Shown here: positions 11,561 through 22,112 of the stretch, piece by piece
Numbering within the stretch: the first letter of the stretch is position 1
Layout: the number at the start of each line of letters is the position of its first letter
Assembly (NCBI GenBank): GCA_011037195.1
Contig: JAAEAF010014825.1
Location: 1 to 64,000 of the forward strand
Length of the DNA stretch: 64,000 nt
Reading direction: 5' to 3'
Source: Triatoma infestans
Lineage: Eukaryota; Arthropoda; Insecta; Hemiptera; Reduviidae
Program-made: the position numbers and the translations under genes
The notes under the pieces: model-generated
Seen by the model: only the letters and a program-made list of their open reading frames with translations
The model's database searches: none
Told to the model about the DNA's origin: nothing

Positions 11561-12235
11561 AGAAACTCGGGGCCTCCAAAAGGAGGTTCAGCACTTAGGC
11601 CTCAGCTGACCCTGCATCATTAAAAAACGCCAGGGCTGAGGCGAGTGAAACTTCTGATCCCGCCTTCGGCTCCAAATTGTGGACGCCGAATTTCAGGAAT
11701 CATATACAAAAATAGAGTACGCACTCCCCAAGAAGGTGAAACGGTGTTTCATCCTTTTGTCCGCATTTCCAGCGAAGTGGGTCCGCTGAGAGACATCCAT
11801 ATTATGCAGATGTTTCCTTAAAAGGTAATGCCTGTAACTAAGGCAGTAATTCTCGTTAGCTCCACTTTTGTTCTGCCGAGGATATAGTTTGTGCGAGTCT
11901 TTGAGAGGCCCTCCAGGAAAATCTTAGTGCCTCAGCCCCGTAATATTTTTCCAATATATTGTAGGTATGTTAGCGTGTTAGCCATTTTTCAATGGTCCCA
12001 GAGGCAGTTCTGTACGAGATGCCGCAGAAAGGCTCCGGACCAATGGGCGTTAGTGAGGCGTCCTCCTTCGCCCGTCTGGCGTCCTCTTCGTTACCTTGAA
12101 TGCCTTTATGTACCGGCATCCAACCCAGCCGAAGGCTATTGTGGTTTGCCAGAGCTTTGTCACTAACAATAACTTTATAATTTCGGGCAGCACTTGTCCA
12201 ATCAAAAAATGTTTTCCTCCCCACATTGAAAAATG
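11561..12235 (-). pseudogene. Decayed non-LTR retrotransposon tail (RNase H C-terminal part)
   Basis: On the minus strand, 12224-11970 reads LGWMPVHKGIQGNEEDARRA, the 'WVPGHxGIxGNExAD' block of RNase H, then PIGPEPFCGIS. Further down (about 11960-11700) the frames become broken but still show the segment expected before the zinc knuckle (RKHLHNMDV). Several frameshifts and stops are visible. It is closer to the copy at 21170-21550 than to the one at 42.5 kb. Confidence 0.7.
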
Positions 12236-12957
12236 GAAGGAAGTGATATTCCTTTTATTGTAACTAAAGATATTCTACCTTCCTAACTGTTCCTTATGGT
12301 TTTTATCCAACCTTCAAACAAATCCCAGCATTAAGAGTACAATAAATTTCAATATTAAATATATTTTAACATATATATTTCATTTTACTATAAAATCATA
12401 ATTTATATTATTTAATATTTCTCCCAATGTTCTACACATTACACTTGAATAACACACATACAAACCTAACAATTACAGCGATAGTTCCAGTAGGTTACAT
12501 AATTCAACAAAAAATTCTTACATTCACCAAGTTATATTCCAGGAAGAGATTAGAAGAAGCAAAGACAAGTTATAACAAAAACTACAAAGAGCTTGCAGCA
12601 CTCAAGAGCACCTTATCTCTGTTCGGCAGAGAAGAAAGAAATGGAAAAGGCTGTAGAGCTAATACAAGACACAGACATGCATAAACTTTGAAAAGATAGG
12701 GGGATGGGGCTAGTAATATTCCAATATATTGACAGTTGCAGCCATGTAGAAGCCAATAGTAGTCTTTAATGTCAATATGCTGCTTTATCCAACCCTCAAT
12801 ACAAATAAAAATGGTTATTGTAAAAACAGAACCAAATAAAATAAAATAAAATATTAATTATTTATGGTTATGTTAGTAAGTTAGTTATTAAATTCAGTTA
12901 ACTGGTAAATGAGTTCTGAAAAAGTCTCATTTTTTTTATATATATTTTTTTTTTTAG
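12236..12957. other. Intron before exon 4
   Basis: AT-rich. A 12427-12684 open frame (RLEEAKTSYNKNYKELAALK) has a protein-like, charged stretch but lacks splice sites consistent with the gene. It may be a worn retroelement piece. The acceptor tract TATATATTTTTTTTTTTAG precedes 12958. Confidence 0.4.
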
Positions 12958-13013
12958 ATATTACATGAAATAAATACTGTCTGTGATAGCATTGTGGAAA
13001 GTGAGAAGAAACT
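12958..13013 (+). CDS. Exon 4 of unrecognised host gene
   Basis: A 56-bp exon beginning in phase 0 (ILHEINTVCDSIVESEKK) and ending with two bases of a Leu codon. Acceptor TTTTTTTTTTTAG, donor ACT|GTAAGT. The split codon CT|G is completed exactly by exon 5, a strong internal check on the model. The sequence starts an amphipathic helix that continues into exon 5. Confidence 0.7.
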
Positions 13014-13259
13014 GTAAGTGTTAACGAAATACATTTTCAGAGATTTTAATTTAAATTTACAAATAAATTAGTTCAAAACATTCAATTAATTTAAAACATG
13101 TAATAGCATTTGAAATAATTTTAAAAGTTTTCTTCTTGTTTTAAGGGAAAATTTCGTTTGAAAAAATGAATTTTCACAGAAAATATAAGTTCCGAAGTCC
13201 CGTTTTAAGATTATTGGATAGTATCTATTGTGTTATCTGACACAGAGAATGAACAAAGT
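13014..13259. other. Intron start, no gene seen
   Basis: About 245 bp of AT-rich sequence directly after the exon 4 donor. Nothing recognisable. Confidence 0.4.
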
Positions 13260-14430
13260 AATTAAACAAATGCAACTTGACAGGGTGGATGAGCACTCAT
13301 TGGCGTCTAAGGAGTTTGCGGTGTGTTTTTTCGATATTGAGAACATAATGGTGTATAGGTCCCTGGTAGATTAGTTTAGATTGACAAAAGAGGAGGGCGA
13401 GCCTCCTTCTATTACGACCTACATTCTATTGTAGACCACCTAAGATTATAGCACATCCTTCAGCTTCGCCCTCTTAATCAGGCCTAGCAAAGCTGAAAGT
13501 AGCTCCTTCATAAGCTCGTGGCTTCGGGATTGCTTGTCTCCAGTTGAGGAAACCTTATCCTCATCAAACACTCAAACACTCAAAAGTATTTGTACAGGAA
13601 TTTCTTCTTCGGCCTTGCAGAATCGGCATAACGTGTTATCTGCAAGTAGTAATTGGTGCATGTGCCTGTTCAGCCTACAATGCTCTGTTAATAGACCCAC
13701 TATAAGCCTTATGTCCCTTAGGCTATGGCCTCAGTGGGTCCCTGGTAAATTTAATTAAATACCATTTGATAAAGAATTTAGCCTGCTTCTGCCTTGGTTG
13801 TTCCTTCCTACCATTGCAGTGGCTGGTCATCTATCCAATCCTTGTTTAGAGGCTTGAATCTAGCTTCTGGATAAACCGCAGAAGGGCTCGGAGTCTATAA
13901 AGGCATCCTTCGAGATCTCCCTCGCTAGGGCATCCGCCCTTTCGTTGCCAAGTATAATAGGATCCAAAGTGAGGGATTCATAGGGGAGAAGAGAGAGAGA
14001 GAGAGATAAAAATGACAGGACCACTCTCTCGGACTAGAGTGGGAGTCGAAATATAGCGACGGTAGAGAGAGGAGAAATATAGCAAAGTTCACTCGGCAGC
14101 CACAATGTGTCATCTACCTTACTCTTTACCTCTCTACCATTCATGTTTGTCAGTGTCACTTTTTCATTATACAGTGTTCAGCCATATCAGTTTATTAATT
14201 GAATCAAACCATTTTCTCTTCTTCATCATACCCATTATACCACGGAACTCCGCATATCTCAGCACCCAGGCGCAGCTCAACTTATTTCGAGCACCCACTT
14301 CGGTTAGGGCAGTTAGGTAATCCCATACCAGTCTTGAGGCTATTTGGTGTGATGAAAGTGCCTTCAAGGCTGCCTGCCAATCGGAGTATATAGCCAGTTT
14401 CCTGCCCGCCAATCCTTGCCTATAATCTCC
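13260..14430 (-). pseudogene. Non-LTR retrotransposon tail interrupted by an LTR-like element
   Basis: Minus strand. At 14412-14245 the frame shows YSDWQAALKALSSH and LVWDYLTALTEVGARNKLSC, typical of RNase H in these elements. The domain stops at AEFRG and resumes beyond the insertion at 13953-14239 with GNERADALARE, the expected next residues. Further down, broken frames include knuckle-like C...C...H...C codons near 13620. Stops and frameshifts make it dead. The insertion therefore postdates the retroelement. Confidence 0.75.
13953..14239 (-). mobile_element. Short LTR-like element inserted in an RNase H tail
   Basis: A 287-bp element whose ends are TATAATAGGATCC and CCCATTATA, matching the family at 22564 and 32178. 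It is flanked by CCAAG (13948-13952) and CCACG (14240-14244), a 5-bp target duplication with one change. It contains the family's GAGTGGGAG motif, read in reverse. No coding potential. Confidence 0.75.
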
Positions 14431-15074
14431 TTAGCGGAGAGTTGTATGCCATAGAACCTGAGTAAGATGTATAGACAATCTTCTACCATCGAAGATTGTT
14501 TATTTTCGGATGGGAAGGCGGATAGGAAAGTTAAAGTAGGTAGAGAAAATCGCTGGAACTATTTTCAAAATATACTAAAAAAAACAGAGATGTTTCAGTA
14601 AAGTCATTAACTTCTGATTAACAGATATTATTCTATGTATTAGCAGTAAAGGACCTTAACATTATGTAAGTAAAAAGTTAGGGTTATATAATGGGTATAG
14701 ATTAAGTCTGGAGGAATATCTTGAAGGAATTTTCAAGATAATCCCAGAAAAACAGTAAAAGACTGCCAGCATCATTCGCTTAATGGAATTTTTGTTGTTG
14801 CAGAAATCTTGTTTACCCGCTCCCATGGGAGTCATAAACGGAATGATACATTTTTTGAGTTTTCAACGAGTTTTATTTTGGATATTTTGTTAACGCTCCC
14901 GCAAATTGACATTCAGGCCAATCGCTAATAACACTTTTTTTTTCCATTTCGAAGACACCAACATATGTGTCTCGAGAACATGAATTGAATTTCATAAATT
15001 TACTAGGTCGCAATACCTTTTGCTAATACTAAGAGGAAAGTCATTAAATAAATAAAAGATTATCGGAGGATATT
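14431..15074. other. Intron, no gene seen
   Basis: Mixed-complexity intronic DNA. Faint family A resemblance at 14540-14660 (GTAGAGAAAATCGCTGG). No coding signal. Confidence 0.4.
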
Positions 15075-15175
15075 TTCCGTGATAGCCTGCTTCTTCTTTT
15101 TGTGGTCATCGACTAGTTTCAGGCGTTTCGGCCCATCATCAGGATGTTTTGCCAAAACAGTGTGATAACGCAGAA
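15075..15175 (-). repeat. Ribozyme-like motif repeat, minus copy of an inverted pair
   Basis: On the minus strand: CATC, CTGATGA, TGGGC...GCC, TGAAAC, TAGTC, GATGACCAC. This is the layout of a hammerhead core (CTGATGA, GAAA, GTC) with a 4-bp stem I (CATC/GATG). The U between CTGATGA and the stem is unusual. It pairs with the + copy at 15308-15425. Similar motifs occur in the terminal repeats of Penelope-like elements; assignment to that group is inference. Confidence 0.55.
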
Positions 15176-15307
15176 TTGCGTAGAGAAAAATTCAGTTTAT
15201 ACACCCCAGTTTCATTTCCATTTCCAGCTCTGCGGAAACAACCACAACTATGGAGCCAGCGTAGCTAAATATTTTAACATATATTACAATTTATTATCTA
15301 AAATCTT
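15176..15307. other. Spacer between two inverted motif copies
   Basis: About 130 bp reading CACCCCAGTTTCATTTCC onward. It probably belongs to the same element as the flanking inverted motifs. No coding signal. Confidence 0.35.
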
Positions 15308-15425
15308 TCTGATGATGGGCAAACGCCCGAAACCGGTCGATGATTACAAAAAAGAAGTAGAAGCTACCATGGAAAATATTTCTGATGCTTTCCAGTTCTG
15401 GGGACGCAACCACAACAAAATAAAA
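15308..15425 (+). repeat. Ribozyme-like motif repeat, + copy of an inverted pair
   Basis: Contains CTGATGA, TGGGCAAACGCCC, GAAAC, CGGTC, GATGATTAC in order, then GCTACCATGGAAAATAT, the sequence shared by the copies at 33750 and 61738. The stem I left arm is degraded (CTTT instead of CATC). Confidence 0.55.
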
Positions 15426-16269
15426 GATCATTTATTCTTTATTAATAATTTATGAAAAATATCTCCCATATAAAATAATCAAGAATTTATTAAGTTATAT
15501 TTTTAGAAAGGAGTATGTTCCAAAGTCACGTACGTATTCGTTCATTTAATTGAATTCTCAAGTAGAACATATAAAAACATCTTCCACTGCATAGAGAGAG
15601 AACGTGGTTATTTAGAAAAGGTGGGGGTATTGTATTTGGCTTTCAAGTATAGTAACGTTGAATCACGTTTAAGTTTCCCCACTGGTTTAACTTTAAAATA
15701 AAATATCTTATCCATCTTTTAAGAGAGAAAAAGCTGAAAGATTGGACGAGAAGGGGCACAAAAGTGGTTGATGAGTAATAACAAGGAAAAACAAACCAAG
15801 ATGGAATGATATTCCGTGGTTAAAATATGATAATGTAATTGAATTTTATTAGCATGGTCGTCTACATGGAATTCTAGATATCTTCATTTGAACGTACAGT
15901 CTTCTGTAACAAAACTTCTGAATAAGAAACATTCAAAGTTTTAAATTCTCTTTCAGCCCTGACCAAGAGTAACTATGCTGAATGCAAGTTAATACTATTT
16001 TTAAACAAATTCTAAAGGTGAAGATTTCTAGCTTAATAGTAACTTAAGATATGATTTTTTGTATATTCGATATTCTCGGGTTCCTGCTTCTTCAATTATA
16101 AGTGTAGATAAAACAATTAATTCTACAATTGGTGTTCAGATTTGAATTTTCTCTTACTATTGTAAGAGACAGAGACGTTTTGTCATCTTATAAAATTTCA
16201 TCAGAAATAATGTTATGAGGTGTCCATGTAGGATCGGAAATTTTTGAATAAAAATTCATTCACAGCAAT
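15426..16269. other. Intron, no gene seen
   Basis: AT-rich intronic DNA without recognisable repeats or coding frames. TTCTCTTACTATTGTAAGAGAC at about 16147 echoes the family A 5' hairpin. Confidence 0.4.
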
Positions 16270-16542
16270 TATGGAGCTTATTGGATTCAAATATTCCACT
16301 AGAGTGGGAGAAACTGTTTAAATACAGCTATGTCAGCGATAGGAGGGAGTCTATCGACAGTCTTGCAGCAGAGCTCATCACATCGCGTCATCAACCTTTC
16401 TCTTTATCTCTCACTACCATTTTATATATTTTAGTGTTAAGTCCAGGCAGTTTGCATTACTTTCCTATTATACATAGTTCAACTTTACTTCCAGTTCATT
16501 TATCTATCTAACCCAATTTCTTTCCTTTTCAAACCCATTATA
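16270..16542 (-). mobile_element. Short LTR-like element, worn
   Basis: It ends CCCATTATA at 16542 and holds AGAGTGGGAGAAACTG at about 16301, the reversed conserved core of the family. The left end is not clear and no target duplication could be read, so this is an older copy. Confidence 0.55.
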
Positions 16543-16670
16543 AACGTCTTAAATAAAATAGTGTTTTTATTGGTATTGCAGTTAAAGTTTAAAAAATAAT
16601 TGATCAAAATTATCTTCAGAAACTTGTGAATAGTATGCCACCACGATTAGAAGCTGTAATAACATTACAG

Positions 16671-16890
16671 GAAGAGAATAGCTTAGTGGTTAGCGTACTG
16701 GACACCCGCGCGGAGGGCCCGGACTCGTGCCCAGCTGTGCTGCTCTCAGATTTTTTCGTGCTAAGAGCGTCTACAGGTGATGGACATTATTGTCTGTACC
16801 ACGAGAACACTGTCCGGAGGTCGACAGTGCACTGAGAAGGCTCCGGACGCCAATGACCATAGATGTTGACGCGATAAAACACTAAACATT
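16671..16890 (+). mobile_element. SINE family 1, tRNA-headed
   Basis: The head has TAGCTTAGTGGTTAGCG (A box) and GACTCGTGCCC (a degraded B box). The body has GAGAACACTGTCCGGAGG and GCACTGAGAAGGCTCCGG, then CATAGATGTTGACGCG. It is close to the copy at 39241, with the same internal hairpin-like ACTGTCC segment. Confidence 0.8.
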
Positions 16891-16899
16891 AATTACTCT

Positions 16900-17567
16900 A
16901 ATTGTAATTATAAAGTGTGTGCCAGAACATGTTGGCATTGAAGGGAATGAGATGGCCGACGCTCTGGCAAGGAAAGGTACTGCATCTCCACTTCTAAGGG
17001 CCTAAACCATTTTGTGGGGGTCAGCGACCAGTCTCTCCTAGAGTAACTCAAGAAGGAGGAGGAAACAAGAAGGTCCTAAACTCTAGTACTCCCTCCCAGA
17101 ACTGAGGCAGGCAAAGATCTGTTTGGGAAATTATAATCCAGCGAGGTCCGAAGCATGCATCGGCCCCAGTAAGAATAAGCTGCGCATTTTTACAGGTTTC
17201 CTCACGGGACATTTTAGGCTCAGGGGAAGCTGAGAGCATGTGCAGATTCTGTGGAGAGATGGAGGAAATTCCAATACATCTCCTAACGGACTGCGATGCT
17301 GCCGTACGGAGAAGATTTAGGAAACTGGACAGTTAACAGGAGTAAGAGGGGAACATAACCTTCCTAAAGCCTTCCAGGATATTAAGATTCCTAAATGATC
17401 TTAATGTGGTCGGGGTGCTGTAGGCGAGAGGTTTGCCCATAGCATCTCAAGGGGTGCTGTAGGCTAAGCCCACAGCACCCGAGGGACACGGATGTGTAGA
17501 CGGCGTTGTAGTGTAGACGGTCGGGTCGTAGTGCAATAGGCCCCTTTACAAAAAAAAAAAAAAAAGA
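16900..17567 (+). pseudogene. Non-LTR retrotransposon tail with 3' UTR and poly-A
   Basis: Plus strand. It starts GIEGNEMADALARKGT, the last RNase H block, then shows YSLPELRQAKICLGNYNP and FTGFLTGHFRLRG. A broken zinc-knuckle region follows. The 3' UTR with GGGTGCTGTAGGC and GTGCAATAGGCCCCTTTAC ends in a poly-A of about 15. The same 3' UTR is in the 42.5-kb copy, so both belong to one subfamily. Stops at several points. Confidence 0.75.
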
Positions 17568-17880
17568 AATTGTTAAGTGTCCGTCCACTTAATCTTGTCC
17601 AAGTAAAATTTCGTGTAATTTTCATTAAATGAAAAAAGTCATTTCAATTAAATATTCAATAAATTATTAATTTATTAATTTCTTAGTTAAATTAAATTGG
17701 CTTTTCATTAATTACTAAATCTGCCCACTTAATTTTGTCCAGAACTTTATATGCCCATTTATATGTATATGCATTTTCGCGCACAAATAAATTAAAAAAC
17801 TTTAAAAATAATTGCAAAAAAAAAATAAGCAAAAAAACAGTTCTTTTAGGTGTCCACAGCCACTTTCATGGAAAACAAAG
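17568..17880. other. AT-rich intron stretch
   Basis: Direct repeat of CCACTTAATTTTGTCCA-like segments (about 17585 and 17727). Otherwise featureless. Confidence 0.4.
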
Positions 17881-17975
17881 TCTCTGGGTGAGGCCGCATC
17901 AGTGGTGTGCTAAAAACCGACGTTTCGCCCACGTGTCAACGGTAACGAGCCTCTTCAGGGTCGTTACAGGGGCGA
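17881..17975 (-). repeat. CTGAAGAGG...GGGCGAAACGTCGG motif, minus copy
   Basis: On the minus strand: CCCTGAAGAGGCTCG, then GTGGGCGAAACGTCGGTTT. It is paired head to head with 18000-18085. The motif resembles the GAAAC-bearing termini seen at 15.1 and 61.6 kb but is a different subfamily. Relation to Penelope-like terminal repeats is inference. Confidence 0.5.
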
Positions 17976-17999
17976 GTAATTGGTGAGTGTGCCTTATTG

Positions 18000-18085
18000 G
18001 CTCTCAAGGTGTAACGACCCTGAAGAAGCCTATTGCAATATGGGCGAAATGACGGTTTTTAGCAAACCACTGACGCGGTAGTAAC
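18000..18085 (+). repeat. CTGAAGAAGCC...GGGCGAAATGACGG motif, + copy
   Basis: Contains ACCCTGAAGAAGCC, ATGGGCGAAATGACGG and TTTTTAGCAAACCACTGACG in order. It is an inverted partner of 17881-17975, with a loop of about 25 bp containing TTATTGGCTC. Confidence 0.5.
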
Positions 18086-18341
18086 CCGGAAACTCAAGTG
18101 TTTTTCAAACAAACTAAATTCTAATTTTATCTTGTCTTATAAATATATTTCCATTCAACTTGCACACTCTTTACTGAAAAAAACTAAAATTTACTCAAGC
18201 AATGCCCTATTCTCTCTCAGGATTGGTCATTCATTACTTTTCAATTATTTTCCTATCAACAGCACTATAATACCTACAGACAATATTGTTTAATATATTT
18301 TTTCCAAATTTTGTGATTTATTTATTTAATTTTTTTTTAAG
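18086..18341. other. Intron 3' part before exon 5
   Basis: AT-rich, ending in the acceptor TTTAATTTTTTTTTAAG. Nothing else recognised. Confidence 0.45.
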
Positions 18342-18472
18342 GAAACAGTTGAATGATAAACTAAACGCAATGATGGCATTATGTGGTGTACCTGAGGTGG
18401 AACAAAAGAGATTGAACAATCATTTGAAATCGTTAAGAAATAAACTGGATCGCAACTTGCCTAATTTAACAG
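18342..18472 (+). CDS. Exon 5 of unrecognised host gene
   Basis: A 131-bp exon. Its first base completes the Leu codon begun in exon 4. The frame then reads KQLNDKLNAMMALCGVPEVE, continues with a basic stretch (HLKSLRNKLDRN) and ends ...NLT plus one base G. Acceptor TTTTTTTTTAAG, donor ACAG|GTAAAA. Leucine and charged residues recur in a heptad-like way, so exons 4-5 probably form a coiled coil broken at the Gly-Val-Pro of CGVPEVE. This is the best-supported exon together with exon 2. Family not recognised. Confidence 0.8.
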
Positions 18473-18935
18473 GTAAAATTTTTTTTTTAGTGCTTTGGAA
18501 ATACATGTTTGAGGTCCTCTGAATATGGGGAAAAAAAGTGCTTTTAACGAAACATATGTGTGAAGAAAATATGTTAAAAAGTAAAACTTAAAAGAAGCTC
18601 AATCTTGAATTCTGTTTAGTTACCACCAACGCATTCATCATGAAGATTTTTTAGGCAAACTCCAACTGCCGGAAATATGACCTTACTCAATGGATTATTA
18701 TCCTTTCGCGATTTTTTTCGAAAATGGCTTGAATGAATTTCTTTAAGCTTCCCGCATTAACTGCAACATAAAGATCTATCAATTTCATTTTCTTCTAAAC
18801 TCACAATTCGATATAATGTACGGTTCAATCATTTGTATAACATTAATGTTCATTAAAAGTGTTGCTAGAATTCCAAATTTGAAGAAAATCGATAAACCGG
18901 AAGTGCGACTTTACGAATAGTTTTCTGAGTTATTT
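18473..18935 (+). repeat. Old family A remnant at intron start
   Basis: Shows GTTTGAGGTCCTCTGAATATG, AAAAAGTGCTTTTAACGAAA and later CCGGAAGTGCGACTTTAC. These are degraded family A modules with no GT repeat left. Confidence 0.55.
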
Positions 18936-19211
18936 TACTTTTTCTCACTCCTCCTCCTAGTAACAGGAAGTATTGTAATCGTGTCAAATTTTCAATATCG
19001 AGTTTACACCGGAAATATCCGTTTTGACGTCCCCTGAGTCCAAAAAAGTGGTTTTTAGCAAATCTGTGTGTGTGCGTGAGTGTGTGAACAGCATAGCTCA
19101 AAAACGAAAAATCATAGAAAGTTGAAACTTGATATTATGTTTAGGTATCACCATGGCATCTGACAGTACGTTAACTGTCAAAATTCCTAAACCGGAAGTA
19201 CCACTTTACAT

Positions 19212-19259
<48 letters not shown>

Positions 19260-19980
19260 ACTTTTTGCGATTTTCTCAAAAATGGCTCTGACGATTTTCT
19301 TTAAACTTGGTATATCAACTACACATATAAAGAGCTACAACTTTTATTTAAAACATTTTTCTAGGAAAATTCATTGAATGGCACTTTTAGGGGAAGGGTG
19401 GGGTTAGGTTTCATCTCTAAAGTGCTTATTTCAGTTTAAGAGACAATTCTGTTAATCTAAATAATGTTAATGAGAATTGAATATTTGTTGAAATTCTGAG
19501 TTTGAACAAAAATATGATGAACCAAAAGTGCGTTTACTTTACCACTTTTACTAACGGATTTTTTTCACTATTTCGCGATTTATCGAAACATGGCTCCGAC
19601 GATGTTTCTTGAAACCTATATATAAACTAAAACACACAAAGATCTACAAATTTATTTAAACATTACTCTGGAAACAAATCATTATGGCACTTTTATAAGA
19701 GGGGTGGGGTTATGTTTTCTCTAAAGTGCTATCATAGTTGATTATACAATTCTATCATCCAAACATAATTAGTTAGAAATAAATAGATGACTGAAATTCC
19801 GAGTTTCAAGAAAATAGTAAACCGGAAGTGCGCTTTTACTTAATAGTTTATTCAGTTTTCGACGAATTTCATTAAATTTGGTACACAAACTATAAATTTG
19901 CCAAATATCATTTTGAGAACTGGACTAAGAGAAAGTTGTGTGAGTGTTTCACACCAGATTTTTTTTTTTTTTTTTTTTGG
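18936..19980 (+). repeat. Full-length family A repeat
   Basis: The 5' module has ATCGTGTC-like and GATATCGAGTTTACACCGG-like segments and GTGGTTTTTAGCAAAT. It is followed by a short (GT)n, a poly-T of about 45 at 19211-19255, and subrepeats at about 19190, 19500 and 19820. The 3' end is GAAAGTTGTGTGAGTGTTTC, ACACCAGA and poly-T. Confidence 0.85.
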
Positions 19981-20520
19981 TTATAATAGGAAATCCTGAA
20001 TAAATTTTTCATTTGTTTCGTATTTTCTCATAAATAGCTCTAACGATCTTCTTTAAACTAGGTACATCAACTAAGCGCCTAGCAGCACTTTGAAATTAGG
20101 CCTTCCTACAAACTTCATTAGACGGTTCCTTCGTCTATATATTATTAGGTCAATTAAATATTTTGAATATATTCTATGTTTGAAGAAAATCCGGTTAACC
20201 GGAAATCAAATTTTACTAAAACGAATTTTTTCTTTTTTAGTTTTCCCCAATTTACTCGAAAATGGGTTGCTACGATTTCCTTTAAACTCGATATACTAAT
20301 AACTCATGAAGATTATACTGACTTGTATTTTTTTTTTTTTTTTTTTTTTTAGAAAAATTCGGAGTACCCGGGGAGCGCTCCGATATTAGAGCTACCATTA
20401 AATTGTCATTTGAATTTACTTTATGGGTTTCCCAATAATGTATTGAGGACAAATTTCTTTAAACTTGTGATAACTGCTGTAAGAAAAAGGAGTATGAGGG
20501 AGAGGGGGTCAGACTTTTTT
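19981..20520. repeat. Diverged family A fragments and poly-T tracts
   Basis: Contains GCTCTAACGATCTTCTTTAAAC and CCGGTTAACCGGAAATC, plus a poly-T of about 22 at 20330-20351. These are old subrepeats. No gene. Confidence 0.5.
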
Positions 20521-21085
20521 CCCCCAATTTAATTAACTAAAATTTAATTAAAAATCGTCGGAGACATTTTTGAGAAAATAGTGAAAAAAAACATTTAGTA
20601 AAGTGGTAAAGTACGCATACGCAACTTCCGAGTATATACGATTTTTTTGAAACTCGGACTTTCAGATGATATTCAAATTCTAATTAACATTATTTAGATG
20701 ATAGAATTATTTAATAAACTGAAATAGCACTTTAGATGTAAACCTAACCCCACTCCTCTCCCATAACGGCCCTTAAATGACTTTTCCCAGAGAAATGTTT
20801 TAAATAAAAATTGTAGCTCTTTGTGTGTGTAGTTGATATACAAAGTTTGAAGAAAATCGTCGGAGCCATTTTTTGAGAAAATAGTGGAAAAGTAAAAAAA
20901 TCTACTAGTAAATTGGTACTTCCGGTTGAGGAATTTTGACAGTTAATGTACTGTCAAATCCCATGGCGATATCTAAACGGAATATTAAGTTTCAACTTTC
21001 TACTGTTTGTCGTTTTTAAGCTATGCTGTTCACATACACACAGAGGCCATTTTCTAAAAACTACTTTTTCGAGTTCCAAGCTTCT
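20521..21085 (-). repeat. Family A repeat, minus strand, 3'-truncated
   Basis: The reversed order reads a subrepeat, a second subrepeat, CTTCCGGTTGAGGAATTTTG, CATGGCGATATC, and the 5' module to about 21075. No terminal hairpin is visible on the left side. Confidence 0.7.
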
Positions 21086-21117
21086 GAAAGAGAATAAGGC
21101 CAAAAAATAGGTCCCCT

Positions 21118-21550
21118 GTGCCCCCCCTCCAGTTTCATCTTACCTCAACCTCATTTATCGTTGATAAAACGCCAATATTGGGACAAGAGATATTTTCGAA
21201 AATTCTACCCGTGTTCCTGGCTCAAATGTTTTCGAGCGAAATGCTCACACACATTCACATAGAAGGTAGAAACGGTGTTTTATCATTCTTTTGCCACGCT
21301 GTCAGACAGCGTGGATTCTCCATAACATCCATATTGTGTGAGTGTTTCCTAATAGGATATACGATTGGCAGTGGTTCTGTAATCTTTCTTAGCTCATTCT
21401 GCCCTCTAATGAGGAGACACAATGTGCGGAAACGTAGAGGGCCCTCCAGGAATAAGTTTGGAATGTCTCTGCCCCGTTTCCGTGCTCTAAGGACCTTATT
21501 AACGGGTATTTCTAGTAACAAGTCTATTTCAAAAAATCTGACTCAATAAT
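21118..21550 (-). pseudogene. Non-LTR retrotransposon tail fragment
   Basis: On the minus strand, 21521-21255 reads LEGPLRFRTLCLLIRGQNEL and RKHSHNMDVMENPRC, the region just before the zinc knuckle of the RNase H-bearing elements. It resembles the 11.6-kb copy (LEGLSKTR, RKHLHNMDV). It is short, with no RNase H block left. Confidence 0.6.
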
Positions 21551-21951
21551 ACTTCGTCCTAAAGCTAAGAAAAAAAGGATAAAATTTCTGAAAAAACTGA
21601 TAATTAAATAAAACTGTACATTTAATCTTCAAAATATTTTATCATCCGAATTGAAAAATACTAGGTTGGTTGCCCTAAGCAAGTAGTCGAGGGTAGTTCA
21701 ATCAATCAATGGTTCCACCCACGCCAAACAGTTGGCGGAAAGATATTTCACCTTATATGAGATAAATATTTTTTTTAAATTTTGTAATCTTATAAAATCG
21801 AAGTTATACATCTTTCTGTATACAAATTTTGTTTAGAAAATCCTTGGACAAGAATATCTTAATATTAGGTGCTGTTGCAATATTGTATTTATTATTGTTA
21901 TGTCTAAATAAATTTATAAACTTACATTCTTTCATTTTTTTCCTAAACAAG
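21551..21951. other. Intron before exon 6
   Basis: AT-rich. Includes GGTTCCACCCACGCCAAAC at about 21710, loosely like the SINE family 2 body. The acceptor TTTTTTTCCTAAACAAG lies at 21935-21951. Confidence 0.4.
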
Positions 21952-22112
21952 TTAGAATTGTTCGCAAACGAGCGGAACGAACAGCCACTAAGAAAATGTT
22001 GCCAATATGTACTACATTGAAGGTGGGAAAGCAGACGGCCAAAAAACGTGAAATTAATGAAAGAAAAACTGATCTAGCTCAAGCAAGAATAAGGAATTGG
22101 AATGAAGGGTAG
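21952..22112 (+). CDS. Exon 6 of unrecognised host gene, ending in TAG
   Basis: The exon completes the Val codon left by exon 5 (G|TT) and reads RIVRKRAERTATKKMLPICT, then TTLKVGKQTAKKREINE, ending RIRNWNEG and TAG at 22110-22112. It is strongly basic, with clusters such as RKRAER that could act as nuclear localisation signals (inference). The acceptor CCTAAACAAG is acceptable. Using the next AG (at 21955) would shift frame and end at TGA sooner. Inside the exon a second good donor, AAG|GTGGGA at 22022/22023, would instead join in phase 0 to 23036. So this is either the terminal exon, the source of alternative 3' ends, or, in one model, only 71 bp long. Confidence 0.7.

Noticed and set aside
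12427..12684. Host exon coding RLEEAKTSYNKNYKELAALK
   Set aside because: The frame looks protein-like, but I found no acceptor/donor pair that fits phase 0 between exons 3 and 4. It may be a retroelement scrap.
21118..21549. 143-codon + strand frame
   Set aside because: It is the reverse shadow of a retrotransposon tail that is recognisable on the minus strand.
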